This document shows, one piece after another, positions 9,797-18,073 of a stretch of 64,000 nt of DNA; positions within the stretch are counted from its first letter, which is position 1; every line of letters starts with the position of its first letter. Source of the DNA: JBBRYW01 sp038253945 (GTDB lineage Bacteria; Actinomycetota; Thermoleophilia; Gaiellales; Gaiellaceae); the NCBI GenBank assembly GCA_038253945.1, contig JBBSGR010000003.1, forward strand, positions 186,001 to 250,000. The letters run 5' to 3'. The position numbers and the translations under genes are program-made. A model generated the notes under the pieces. That model saw only the letters and a program-made list of their open reading frames with translations. It made no database searches and was not told where the DNA came from.

Positions 9797-11040
9797 GGAA
9801 GCCTTCCGAGGCGATCGAGACCGCGCACGCCAGGCGCACGCTCGATCACTCGTCCGAGCGAGCGATATTCCCCGAAAACCGAGAGGGCGGCGAGGAGCCC
9901 GATCGCGGCCCAACGCCCCTTCCCCGTGAATCGTGCCACGGACTCGAAACCTAGCACGGCGCCGAGCGAGTTCGATCCGGAGTCTCCGAGCATCATCACC
10001 TCCCTCAGATCGTAAGGGAGGAGGATGATGGCACCGGCCGAGTACGGCAGCGTGCCGCGCCCCAGCACGGCGCTCGCGGCCAGAAAGGCCTTCAGAGCTC
10101 TCCCCGGACGCGTGTCGAGCAGGTTCAGGGAGTGCGAGGCAAGCCCGACGAGGAGGCCGCCCGACAGAGATCCCGTCACGACAGCGCCCACGACAGGCAT
10201 GCCGACGAGCTTCAGCGTTCCGGTCGTCCTGCCTGCCTGCACGTGCGCCCGCAGGCCGCGCTCGGGTCCGCTCCGCAGGTCGTCGACGAGGCCGAGCAGC
10301 GAGACGGCGGCCACCCCCGCGGCCCTCCGGCGAGGCCCGAGCAGGCCCGGAGCGGCGACGAGCCACCCGACGAGCGGCAGCCGCAGCCCGCGGTGGTTGG
10401 TCCCGAGCGGGCCGCACGCGAGCAGCGCGTCGACGAGCTGGCGGCCCCGGTGAGCGAACCCCGCGACGTCCCGGCCGGTGACCCGGTGCGAGAGCGGAAG
10501 CTCCACTTCGGTGACGCGAAGTCCAACCCGGGCCGCATCGATCGTCATCCGCACCTCGCACCCGAAGCCGGCGGCGAGCGGGAAGACGGCCGCCCGGGCA
10601 GCCGGGGAGAGCGCACGCTGGCCCGACAGCGGCTCGCACGCCCTGAAGCCGGTAAGCGCGCCGATGAGCGCCCGTGACGTGTGCTTCGCGAGTCCGAACC
10701 CGCCTCCGACGCGGTCTCCGAATGCGGCGATCGCGAGATCTGCCGAGCCGTTCAGGAGCGGGCGCAGGTCACCGGCGAGATCTGCGTCGCAAAGCAGCAG
10801 CGGTCCCGGCGGGGCCGCCAGCTCGGCCAGCGTGAGTGCTTGCCCCTTTCCGCGAGCGGGGAGGCGCAGCACCCGGGCTCCGGCGCGCTCGGCCTCGTCG
10901 GCCGTGAGGTCGCGCGACCCGTCGTCGGCGACGATCACGTCGGCCGCCGGAAACGCCGAGCGGAGGGCGCCGACGGTCGCCGCGATGCTTGCGTCCTCGT
11001 CGCGGGCGGCTACCAGGATCGAGAGATCGCCCTCGGTCAA
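9793..11040 (-). CDS. Fusion of a GT2 glycosyltransferase and a MraY/WecA-like phosphoglycosyltransferase
   Basis: 415 residues from TTG, 3 bases after mctB. Residues 1-200 form a GT2 (DPM1-like) domain: LSILVAARDEDASIAATV, VIVADDGSRDLT, LLCDADLAG and a LSGQRALSP segment. Residues from about 205 are hydrophobic and carry polyprenyl-phosphate N-acetylhexosamine-1-phosphate transferase motifs: LLGLVDDLRSG (Asp-Asp), NLLDTRPGRALKAF in place of the usual NxxDGxDG, and MLGDSGSNSLGAVLGF. That half is only about 200 residues, so it lacks the first helices of MraY/WecA. A role in a lipid-linked envelope polymer is inferred from family and from the SteA/SteB neighbours. Confidence 0.75.
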
Positions 11041-11043
11041 TCG

Positions 11044-11922
11044 TCAGCCGCCGCCGGGCGACTGCGCCGGAACGGGGTCGATCGGCGGAATCGCCTGCTC
11101 CGCGGTCTGCTTGAGACCGTACTGACCCGGCTGCCCACCCGAGAGCAGGACGGCCAGAGCGACTTTCCCGATCGAGGTATCGACGTCGTCCACGCTCGAG
11201 AAACCCTCCCGTGTGTAGATCGGGATCGCCGACGGCTTCGCGCCGGTCGACTCGACGCCGACCACGGTCGCCGCGTGGCGGAGGCCGGAGGCGAACCCAC
11301 CGAGGAAGCGCGCCGCCTGCCCGTGCTGAGGGCCGATCGACCGCGCGAGGACGACGCCGTCCGCGGGCGGACGCCCGCTGCCGCTCCGCTGCGCGACCAG
11401 CGTCTCCGACACCGCTTCCCAGAGCGGCGTGTCCCCGCCGGCAACGAGCTCGCGGCCGAGGTCCCGGCCCAGGTTCCAGGACTTGCGGGAACCCGAGTAG
11501 TCCGCGAGCGAGCCGTGACGCGCGAGACCTCGGGTCACCGTAGCCATCCGGTCTGGCAGCGCGATCGCGCGCAGCCGAACCAGGCGCCCGCCGGCATCTC
11601 TGATCGCCTGCTCGACGGCCGCGTTGACGGCGTTGTCGACCGCCCCGAAGTACACGACCGCGATGCGCTTGTCGGCGAGGCGCCGCGCCATGACCGCGGC
11701 GTAGGCGGAATCGGCGAACGCACCGGCGGCCTCCTGCTCGCGAGAACGCTGACGCTCGGCGTCGAGGTCGTGCTGCAGCCTGTCGATCTGGTCGTTCAAG
11801 GCCCGCCGCTCGCTGTCCCGGACAAGGCCGCTGCCGGACATGCCTACGCCGACAAGGATGCCGATGATCAGCGCGAGGAAGACGGCCGCGAGCGACGCGA
11901 CGTGATAGCGGAGGTCGAACAT
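11044..11922 (-). CDS. mctB: MctB/SteB-like membrane-anchored protein (DUF3186 type)
   Basis: 292 residues. The start MFDLRYHVASLAAVFLALIIGILVG is the family signature: short cytoplasmic start, one membrane helix, then a coiled coil (LNDQIDRLQHDLDAERQR) and an extracytoplasmic alpha/beta domain, ending in a Pro/Gly-rich tail. In Mycobacterium the homologue was described as a copper-related channel (MctB); in Corynebacterium it is SteB, partner of SteA in cell-wall assembly. Adjacency to SteA favours the latter role. The ATG at 11922 is supported by the conserved N-terminus; longer frames run into the SRPBCC gene. Confidence 0.85.
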   Translation of the reverse strand: MFDLRYHVASLAAVFLALIIGILVGVGMSGSGLVRDSERRALNDQIDRLQHDLDAERQRSREQEAAGAFADSAYAAVMARRLADKRIAVVYFGAVDNAVNAAVEQAIRDAGGRLVRLRAIALPDRMATVTRGLARHGSLADYSGSRKSWNLGRDLGRELVAGGDTPLWEAVSETLVAQRSGSGRPPADGVVLARSIGPQHGQAARFLGGFASGLRHAATVVGVESTGAKPSAIPIYTREGFSSVDDVDTSIGKVALAVLLSGGQPGQYGLKQTAEQAIPPIDPVPAQSPGGG

Positions 11923-11933
11923 GGTGTTGGAAG

Positions 11934-12362
11934 CTACGAGAGCTGAGCAGCAGTCTGGCAGAGGGCGTGCAGGCGAGCGAGCGCCTGCTGCGGCAATCGG
12001 GTCAACCCCTCGAGCGGCAGGCGCCAGGGCGCGGCCTCCAGGCCGAGCATGGCGCGGGTGTCGTCCCCACCCCGCTCGAGCGTGATCACCGCCTCGAAGC
12101 CCTGCTCGAGATCGCGCCACCCGAGTGCGCGCCCGACCTCCACGCGTGTGATCACCACGAGCCCGCGCCCGCGCGGCCGCCGCAAGAGGCCGGGGCGATC
12201 CGTTCGCGTGATCGTCCACCGCGCTCCAACTGCCAGACCGCGTCGGTCAGGCTGGACGGCCGTGTACCCCGGCCACCAGTCCGAGAGGTGTCGCGGCTCG
12301 GCGAGAAGCGGCCAGACCTCGTGAGGAAGTGCCAGCAGCTTCTTCTCTGCCCTGAGCCGCAT
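11934..12362 (-). CDS. SRPBCC-family protein, function unknown
   Basis: 142 residues. The start MRLRAEKKLLALPHEVWPLLAEPRHLSDWWPGY is typical of START/SRPBCC (polyketide cyclase/dehydrase-like) folds, with alternating strands and a C-terminal helix (LTRLPQQALARLHALCQTAAQ). Such domains bind lipids or hydrophobic ligands. It lies between steA and mctB/steB in a tight run, 11 bases from the next gene. No substrate can be inferred. Confidence 0.7.
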   Translation of the reverse strand: MRLRAEKKLLALPHEVWPLLAEPRHLSDWWPGYTAVQPDRRGLAVGARWTITRTDRPGLLRRPRGRGLVVITRVEVGRALGWRDLEQGFEAVITLERGGDDTRAMLGLEAAPWRLPLEGLTRLPQQALARLHALCQTAAQLS

Positions 12363-12371
12363 CTGGAGGTG

Positions 12372-13508
12372 CTACCCGAGGCCGAGCAGGTCGCCCATGC
12401 GGCGGCTCAGCACCTCGATCAGGCTCCGCAGCTGTGGCGAGGCGAGCACGGCGGCGACGACTGCGCCGAGCCCGGCCGCGGAGAATGCGAGCAGCGGCCA
12501 GAGGCCCACGCGCCGGCTGACGAGCCGCGACACGCCCTTCGCGTCCACGAGGATCTCCCCCACCTTCAGCCTGGTCACGAACGTCGAGGACATGCCAGCA
12601 CGCTCGCGCTCGAGAAACTCGATCAGGTTGAAGTGGGTCCCGACCGCCACGATCAGCTCGGCGCCCTTCTCATAGGCCAGGAGCAACGCGAGGTCCTCGC
12701 TGACGCCCGTGGCCGCGACGCGCTCGAAGGTGACGCCCAGGCGCTCGAGACGGCCGGCAGCGGGGGTCTCGCCGTCGGGGTAGGCGTGGGCCAGGATCTC
12801 CGCGCCCGAGACGAGCGCGTCGTCGGTGACCGAGTCCATGTCGCCGACGATGACGTCGGGGCGGTAGCCCTCCTCGCGCAGCGCATCGGCACCCCCGTCG
12901 ACGCCGATCAGCACGGGCCTGAACTCGCGCACGTACGACCGAACGATGCGAAGGTCACGCTTGTGCCCCGGCCCACGCGCGACGACCAGCGCGTGGCGAT
13001 CGCGGAAACGGGTCCGGAGCTGTGGGAACTCGAGCCCCTCGGTCAGGAGACCGCCCTCGTCGCGAAGGTAGCGGAGCGTGTTCTCGGCGAAGCCCTCGAG
13101 CGCCTCGGTGACTCGGCCGCGCTGCGCGTCCAGCGCGTCGGCGAGCTCCCTTGCGGAGAGGACGTGCCCGGATGCGAGGCAGCTCCCGTTCCGGAACACG
13201 CTGCCCCCCCGGACGGTGACGATCTCACCCTCGCTCACCTGGTCGAAGAGCTCGGCGCCCGGCGCGTCGATCAACATGACGCCGCCGCGCACGAGCAGCA
13301 GCGGGCCTGGGTTCGGAAAGCGCCCGCTCTGCGAGGTCGAGACGTTGACGACGACGCGGACGCGGCACTCGAGCAGCTCCTCCGCCGAGACGCGGTCGAT
13401 GTCGCGGTGGTCGATGACTGCGATGTCGTCCGACGAGAGGCGCCGGACGAGCCGCTTCGTCCGTCTGTCGAGCCGTGCTGGCCCGCTGAACTCGACGAGC
13501 GTGGTCAT
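12372..13508 (-). CDS. steA: SteA-like cytokinesis protein with thiamin-pyrophosphokinase-like domain
   Basis: 378 residues. The N-terminal part has VVNVSTSQSGRFPNPGP and LLVRGGVMLIDAPG. The central part carries the TPK-like motifs VLIGVDGGADALREEGY and PDVIVGDMDSVTDDAL. Near the C-terminus is one membrane helix (LWPLLAFSAAGLGAVVAAVLA). This matches actinobacterial SteA (Rv1697-type), which with SteB affects septal cell-wall synthesis. The ATG overlaps the end of a repeat-derived open frame (ATGA). The surrounding recN, nadK and tlyA order is the same as in mycobacteria. Confidence 0.85.
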   Translation of the reverse strand: MTTLVEFSGPARLDRRTKRLVRRLSSDDIAVIDHRDIDRVSAEELLECRVRVVVNVSTSQSGRFPNPGPLLLVRGGVMLIDAPGAELFDQVSEGEIVTVRGGSVFRNGSCLASGHVLSARELADALDAQRGRVTEALEGFAENTLRYLRDEGGLLTEGLEFPQLRTRFRDRHALVVARGPGHKRDLRIVRSYVREFRPVLIGVDGGADALREEGYRPDVIVGDMDSVTDDALVSGAEILAHAYPDGETPAAGRLERLGVTFERVAATGVSEDLALLLAYEKGAELIVAVGTHFNLIEFLERERAGMSSTFVTRLKVGEILVDAKGVSRLVSRRVGLWPLLAFSAAGLGAVVAAVLASPQLRSLIEVLSRRMGDLLGLG

Positions 13509-13520
13509 GCGGCAGCCTCT

Positions 13521-13589
13521 TGAGGCTCATGCGGAGCGAGCGACTGACGACCGTAGGCGTCACTCCGGCGATCCCGGACGCGTAGCGTG
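13521..13589. repeat. 69-bp dispersed repeat, copy A
   Basis: The unit starts TGAGGCTCATGCGGAGCGAG and ends GGACGCGTAGCGTG. It is identical over 69 bases to copy B at 13608-13676 and has 3 mismatches to copy C at 18005-18073. It contains a bulged hairpin (GCGTC..CCGG-CGATC-CCGG.GACGC). It lies in the recN-steA junction. Confidence 0.9.
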
Positions 13590-13607
13590 GTCCTGGGGCA
13601 AAGCTCG

Positions 13608-13676
13608 TGAGGCTCATGCGGAGCGAGCGACTGACGACCGTAGGCGTCACTCCGGCGATCCCGGACGCGTAGCGTG
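13608..13676. repeat. 69-bp dispersed repeat, copy B
   Basis: It is a perfect copy of the unit at 13521-13589, separated from it by 18 bases (87-base period = 29 codons). It ends one base from the recN stop codon. Confidence 0.9.
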
Positions 13677-13677
13677 C

Positions 13678-15303
13678 TCATCTCACGCGCGCCAGGAACT
13701 CCTGCCCGCCGAGCATTCGCTCGATCTCCTCACGGCGCTCGTCCTCCGTCAGCGGCTCGATGCGCGTGTGGGTCGGGTCGCCCGGAACCTTCTCGACCCG
13801 GAAGTGCCGCTCGGCGAGGGTCGCGATCTGCGGCAGGTGCGTGATCACGACCACCTGGGCGCCCGCCGCGAGGCGGCGCAGCGTCTCGCCCACCGCGTGG
13901 GCCGTTCGGCCGCCGATGCCAGCGTCGATCTCGTCGAAGACCATCGTCTCGCCGCCGGCGACGGCTGCGATCGCGAGTGCGATCCGGGACAGCTCGCCGC
14001 CGGAGGCCGTCTCGGCCACCGGCGCGAAGGGCAGTCCAGCGTTCGGGCGGATCAGGAACCTCACGTCGTCGCCTCCAGTGGATCCCGGCTCGCGTTCCAG
14101 CAGCTCGACCCGGAACTCGCCCTCGCCGAGGCCCACGCCGCGCAGCTCCGCCGCGACCGCATCGGAAAGCGGCCCGGCTGCGGCGCTCCGCCCGGCCCGC
14201 AACTCGGTGGCCAGCTCGGCGCTCCGGCGCTCCGCGTGAGCAAGCGCGGTGGCGGCTGCTGCTCGAGGATCGAGCCCGTCGTCCAGTGCGGCGAGCTCTG
14301 CGCGCGCCTGCCCGGCGCGCTCCAGCAGTTCCTCGAGCGAGCCGGCGCGAAACCGGCGCTTGACCTCGGCGATATGCGCGAGCTCGGCCTCCACCGCATC
14401 GAGACGGCCGGGGTCGGCCTCGAGCGACGCAAGAAAAGCCCTCAGGTCGCTCGCCGTCTCGCGCAGCCGCAGCTCGACGTCTCTCAACTCGGCACCCGCG
14501 CGAGTGAGCTCCGGCGCAAGCCGCTCGAACGCCGCGACGGCGCGTTCGGCGCGCGCGACGAGCGCGGCGGCGCCCTCGCCGTCCTCGGGCGCGAGCGCCT
14601 CGACGGCGCCGGCTGCCGCCTCGACGAGCTCGGTGCCGTGGCGAAGCCGCTCGCGCTCCTCGCGGAGCGACTCCTCCCGCCCGGCCTCGAGCCCGTCCGC
14701 GTCCTCGGCCAGCGCGCGCAGCTCGGCCAGGCGAGCCTGCTCGACGGCCGCGCCGCGTGAGAGCTCCTGGTGGCGCCGCCGGGCCGCCACCAGTGCCCGC
14801 CAGGCCTCGCGCGCGGCCGCGCGCTTTCGCAGCTGATCCTCCCCGGCGAACGCGTCGATCACGTCGAGCTGGTAGAGCGCCCGGGAGAGCCGCCGCTGCT
14901 CGAACTGGCCGGACATCGCGATCAGCCTCTCGCCCGCCGCAGCGAGATCCTCGCGTGCGGCACCTCTGCCCCACGCGTATGCCCGGGTGCGCCCATCGGG
15001 AAAGATACGACGCGCGAGCACGAGCCCCGGCTCGTCCTCCGGGCGAAGGTCGGCAAGGCTCTCGAGGCCGTCGGCCTCGAAGAAGTCGTCCGCGACGTCG
15101 AACTCGGCCTCCACGTATGCCTCGAGGCCGTCCGGGCCGACGGCGGCCGCATCGCCCTTGCCCCCGAGCAGGAGACCGATGGCCTGCGCGAGGATGGTCT
15201 TGCCGGCTCCCGTCTCGCCCGTGATCGCATTCAAGCCGGAGGCAAGCTCGAGCTCGGCCCGTCGGATCAGGACGAGATTCTCGATCAAGAGCCTCCTGAG
15301 CAC
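13678..15303 (-). CDS. recN: DNA repair protein RecN
   Basis: 541 residues. It is an SMC-like ATPase acting in double-strand-break repair. Visible are the N-terminal Walker A (NAITGETGAGKTILAQAIGLLLGG), long heptad-rich coiled-coil arms from about residue 150 to 360, the ABC signature (ETASGGELSRIALAI), and Walker B/D-loop (METMVFDEIDAGIGGRTAHAVG). The GTG start has a good ribosome-binding site (GAGAGGGG). It lies 28 bases downstream of nadK, in the order typical of actinobacteria. Confidence 0.95.
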   Translation of the reverse strand: MLRRLLIENLVLIRRAELELASGLNAITGETGAGKTILAQAIGLLLGGKGDAAAVGPDGLEAYVEAEFDVADDFFEADGLESLADLRPEDEPGLVLARRIFPDGRTRAYAWGRGAAREDLAAAGERLIAMSGQFEQRRLSRALYQLDVIDAFAGEDQLRKRAAAREAWRALVAARRRHQELSRGAAVEQARLAELRALAEDADGLEAGREESLREERERLRHGTELVEAAAGAVEALAPEDGEGAAALVARAERAVAAFERLAPELTRAGAELRDVELRLRETASDLRAFLASLEADPGRLDAVEAELAHIAEVKRRFRAGSLEELLERAGQARAELAALDDGLDPRAAAATALAHAERRSAELATELRAGRSAAAGPLSDAVAAELRGVGLGEGEFRVELLEREPGSTGGDDVRFLIRPNAGLPFAPVAETASGGELSRIALAIAAVAGGETMVFDEIDAGIGGRTAHAVGETLRRLAAGAQVVVITHLPQIATLAERHFRVEKVPGDPTHTRIEPLTEDERREEIERMLGGQEFLARVR

Positions 15304-15331
15304 GGTTCCCCTCTCCGTGACAGCCGTTTGG

Positions 15332-16153
15332 TCATGCGGAGAACGTGTCCCGATACCGCGTGAAGAAGGTTGCCTCGGGGAGCGTCGCGAGGAGGCTCTT
15401 CGCGGCTCCGAGATGAACCGAGACGCACTCGCCCGGCGCCGCCTCGGAGATGCCGTGGCCGTCGACGAGCACGCTCACGCAGACGTCGGAGGTCTCGTTG
15501 CAAACTTCGAACCCGCGGCTTCGGGGAGCCACGAGCGGGCGCGCGTTCAAAGAGTGGGGCGCGATGAAGGTGATGACGAAAGCGTCCAGGCCCCATACCA
15601 TCACGGGGCCGCCGTTCGAGAGGTTGTAGCCGGTCGAGCCGGTCGGCGTGGCGCAGATGACGCCGTCGCAACGCTGCACCCCGAGGCTCTCGCCGCCGAC
15701 GGCCCAGCGCAGCCGTACCATTCGGCCGAGGGTCGAGCTGGTGATGACGACGTCGTTCACGGCCGTCCCGCGCGTCCCCCCCACGCTGACGTCCAGCGTC
15801 GGGAGCTCCAGCACGCGGAGCTGACCGGCGAACGCCCGCGGGAGCTGCCTCTCGAGCCCGTCCGCCCGGATCGAGGTCAGGAACCCGATCGTGCCGAAGT
15901 TGACCCCGAGCACCGGCACGTTCGTGCCGAGGAAGCGCTGCAGCGCGCGAAGCATCGTCCCGTCGCCGCCGAGAACGACGGCGAGGTCTGCCTCGCGCAG
16001 ATCCTGCTCGGCGGCGTCAAGCCCGTGCTTCTCGGCTTCGTCGGGGGGAAACAGGAGCTCGACGGAGCACGCCTCGGCGACCCTGCGAAGCCGAGTCAGG
16101 GCGGGCTCGATCAGCTCCGGCTTGCCGTGCGTGATCACGGCGGCCTGCCGCAC
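15332..16153 (-). CDS. nadK: NAD kinase
   Basis: About 273 residues from GTG at 16153, after the tlyA stop; an ATG at 16216 would overlap tlyA by 38 bases and is the alternative. It phosphorylates NAD to NADP. Motifs are the catalytic LAVVLGGDGTMLRALQRF, GVNFGTIGFLTSI, the AVNDVVI segment and CDGVICATPTGSTGYNLSNGGP. It is part of the tlyA-nadK-recN run. Confidence 0.92.
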   Translation of the reverse strand: MRQAAVITHGKPELIEPALTRLRRVAEACSVELLFPPDEAEKHGLDAAEQDLREADLAVVLGGDGTMLRALQRFLGTNVPVLGVNFGTIGFLTSIRADGLERQLPRAFAGQLRVLELPTLDVSVGGTRGTAVNDVVITSSTLGRMVRLRWAVGGESLGVQRCDGVICATPTGSTGYNLSNGGPVMVWGLDAFVITFIAPHSLNARPLVAPRSRGFEVCNETSDVCVSVLVDGHGISEAAPGECVSVHLGAAKSLLATLPEATFFTRYRDTFSA

Positions 16154-16178
16154 CGCCTCCGAGCTCGTCTCGGGACGG

Positions 16179-16946
16179 CTAGCCGACTGCAGCGTCGATC
16201 CAGCGTTGGAGTGCATCGTCCAGCTTCGCTCCCTTGCGCCGGGCGAGCAGGAGGAAGAACTCCCGGTTCCCCTTCGGCCCCGGCAAGCCGGAGTCTACGA
16301 CGCCGAGCGTGGCGGCATCCCAGCCGAGCGCCGCCTCGGCCACTCCGCGCACGACGCGCCGGTGGACCGCGGGGTCTCGCACGACGCCCCCTCTTCCCAC
16401 TTCGGAGCGACCGGCCTCGAACTGCGGCTTGACGAGCACGAGCGCGCGCCAGCCCGGCGCCGCCGCCCGAAGGGCCGGAGGCAGCGCCTTCCGGACGCTG
16501 ATGAACGAGACGTCGCAGGTGAGGAAGTCGGGCGGGAAGGGCAAATCGGCGAGCCCGCGCGCATTGACGCGCTCGAGCACGGTCACACGCGGATCCGCGC
16601 GAAGCCGGGGGTGCAGCTGGCCGTACCCGACGTCGAGCGCGATCACGCGCGCGGCGCCGTGCTGCAGCAGGCAGTCCGTGAACCCTCCCGTCGAGGCACC
16701 AACGTCGAGGCAGTCTGCCCCCGAGACGTCGACGCCGAGCGCGTCGAGTGCGTGGGCGAGCTTCTCGCCGCCGCGCGAGACGTACCGCGGCGGCCGCTCG
16801 ACCGTGAGCTCCGCCGCGTCGTCGACCCGCACGCCCGCCTTCGCGAAGCCTGGAACTCGCCCGGCCATCACGAGCGCCTGGGCCTGCGCCCTCGTCTCTG
16901 CAAGCCCTCGCTCGACCAGGAGGATGTCGACACGTTTCTTCGCCAT
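16179..16946 (-). CDS. tlyA: TlyA-family rRNA (cytidine-2'-O)-methyltransferase
   Basis: 255 residues. An N-terminal S4 RNA-binding domain (KKRVDILLVERGLAETRAQAQALVMAG) is followed by an FtsJ/RrmJ-type methyltransferase: YVSRGGEKLAHAL, CLDVGASTGGFTDCLL (SAM site), LTCDVSFISVRKALP and LVKPQFEAG. These supply the K-D-K-E residues expected for 2'-O methylation. In mycobacteria TlyA methylates 16S and 23S rRNA and confers capreomycin sensitivity. The ATG at 16946 matches the conserved start; the longer frame is not family-like. Confidence 0.92.
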   Translation of the reverse strand: MAKKRVDILLVERGLAETRAQAQALVMAGRVPGFAKAGVRVDDAAELTVERPPRYVSRGGEKLAHALDALGVDVSGADCLDVGASTGGFTDCLLQHGAARVIALDVGYGQLHPRLRADPRVTVLERVNARGLADLPFPPDFLTCDVSFISVRKALPPALRAAAPGWRALVLVKPQFEAGRSEVGRGGVVRDPAVHRRVVRGVAEAALGWDAATLGVVDSGLPGPKGNREFFLLLARRKGAKLDDALQRWIDAAVG

Positions 16947-17025
16947 GGCGCACGAAGGGTAGGCGCCCGTGAAGCGCCGCCGCACGGCGCGGCGCAGATT
17001 CGGCACCGGATACAGACACACGCTC

Positions 17026-17805
17026 CTACGCGGTTCGCGCGAGCAGAGCCTCCGCTAGGTCGCGGAGCGCGGAGGTGTCGGCCGGAATCTCGTCCAGCCG
17101 GGCCCCGGCCCGGCGCAGTGCCTCGTCGGCGAGGTCGCGCGCGCCCTCCGCGCCAAAGCGCAGCACGTACCCGTCCTCGTCGAGCACGTCGTCCACCAGC
17201 TGGAAGAGAAGCCCGACCTCCCCGGCAAAGGAACGCCACGGGGCCCGTGCCGCCTCCGGGACCCCCGCCACGACCAGTGCGCAGCCGACCGCCGCGCCGA
17301 AGAGTGCACCGGTCTTCAAACGATGGAGCGCCTGCGTATCGGCGACGTCGCCCGTCACGTCGAGGAACTGCCCCCCGATCATGCCGAGCGTGGCGCCGGC
17401 CAGCTCGCGCGCGACGAGCGGCGTCCGGTAGCCGAGGGCGAGGCGAAAGGCCTCGGCGAGCAGCGCGTCGCCGGCGAGAATCGCCTCCGCCTCGCCGAAC
17501 CGAACGTGGGCGCTCGGCCTGCCGCGCCGCAGCTCGTCGTCGTCGAGCGCGGGAAGGTCGTCGTGGACGAGCGAGAAGTTGTGCACGAGCTCGACCGCTG
17601 CTGCCGCGGGCAGCAGCTCCTCCGCGCTTGCCCCCGCCGCCTCGCCCGTCGCAAGGCAGAGCACGGGCCGGATTCGCTTACCTCCGCTGGCGAGCGCATA
17701 GCGAACCGCCTCTGTTAGACCGCCGAGCTCAGGGGCCAGAGGCAACTCGTCGAGGTAGGCCTCGACGAGCTCCCGGTTCTCGTCAAAGCTCCTCGGCATC
17801 CGCAT
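17026..17805 (-). CDS. ispA: Polyprenyl (farnesyl/geranylgeranyl-type) diphosphate synthase
   Basis: 259 residues, slightly short for the family. It has GGKRIRPVLCLATGEAAG, the first Asp-rich motif LVHDDLPALDDDELRRG, then IGGQFLDV and the second Asp-rich region FQLVDDVLDEDGY. The part after the second motif is shortened, losing the usual GKT(A)GKD loop. Chain length cannot be set from sequence alone, so the gene symbol is tentative. Its 5' end overlaps the preceding coiled-coil gene by 23 bases. Confidence 0.82.
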   Translation of the reverse strand: MRMPRSFDENRELVEAYLDELPLAPELGGLTEAVRYALASGGKRIRPVLCLATGEAAGASAEELLPAAAAVELVHNFSLVHDDLPALDDDELRRGRPSAHVRFGEAEAILAGDALLAEAFRLALGYRTPLVARELAGATLGMIGGQFLDVTGDVADTQALHRLKTGALFGAAVGCALVVAGVPEAARAPWRSFAGEVGLLFQLVDDVLDEDGYVLRFGAEGARDLADEALRRAGARLDEIPADTSALRDLAEALLARTA

Positions 17806-17992
17806 CCCGGCGCGCCCGCTCGAGCTCGGCAGCCGCTTCCTTCGAAAGCTCGCTCAGCTTCGCGAGCACGTCGATGGCGGCATCCGGGTCGCCGCTCTCG
17901 GAGATGCGGTCGAGCTCGGCGCGCGTTTCCTCGAGCCGCTCGAGCAGAAGCTCGGCGCGGCGAACCGCATCCTCGGGAGCATCCTCACTCAG
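17783..17992 (-). CDS. Small coiled-coil protein at the position usually held by xseB
   Basis: About 69 residues, almost entirely charged helix (AVRRAELLLERLEETRAELDRI, AAIDVLAKLSELSKEAAAELERARR). It lies between nusB and the prenyl synthase, where exonuclease VII small subunit is often found, but the XseB signature is not convincing and no xseA is adjacent. No ATG, GTG or TTG exists in this frame before the conserved part; CTG at 17992 is the only candidate start. A 69-bp repeat abuts the 5' end and may have replaced the original start region. Confidence 0.55.
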   Translation of the reverse strand: MSEDAPEDAVRRAELLLERLEETRAELDRISESGDPDAAIDVLAKLSELSKEAAAELERARRDADAEEL

Positions 17993-18004
17993 AGGGCAAC
18001 CCCT

Positions 18005-18073
18005 TGAGGCTGATGCGGAGCGAGCGACCGAGGACCGTAGGCGTCACTCCGGCGATCCCGGACGCGTAGCGTG
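18005..18073. repeat. 69-bp dispersed repeat, copy C
   Basis: It differs at 3 of 69 positions from copies A and B, 4.4 kb away, in the same orientation. It abuts the nusB stop codon with no gap and fills the junction to the next gene. Confidence 0.88.

Noticed and set aside
9797..10639. Extension of the pyrG frame to 836 codons, which could look like a large fusion protein
   Set aside because: The upstream part is Arg/Ala-rich, runs opposite in frame to the GT2 fusion gene, and the conserved PyrG start follows the TTG at 9796.
11967..13523. 518-codon plus-strand open frame across the SRPBCC and steA genes
   Set aside because: It is a GC-driven antisense frame with no domain, opposite genes supported by homology and gene order.
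13521..13676. The two adjacent 69-bp repeats as a CRISPR array
   Set aside because: Only two units here, an 18-base spacer, 69-base units far longer than CRISPR repeats, a third copy 4.4 kb away without spacer structure, and no cas genes.
17783..17992. Calling the coiled-coil gene xseB
   Set aside because: Position fits, but the exonuclease VII small-subunit signature is not clear and no xseA is adjacent.
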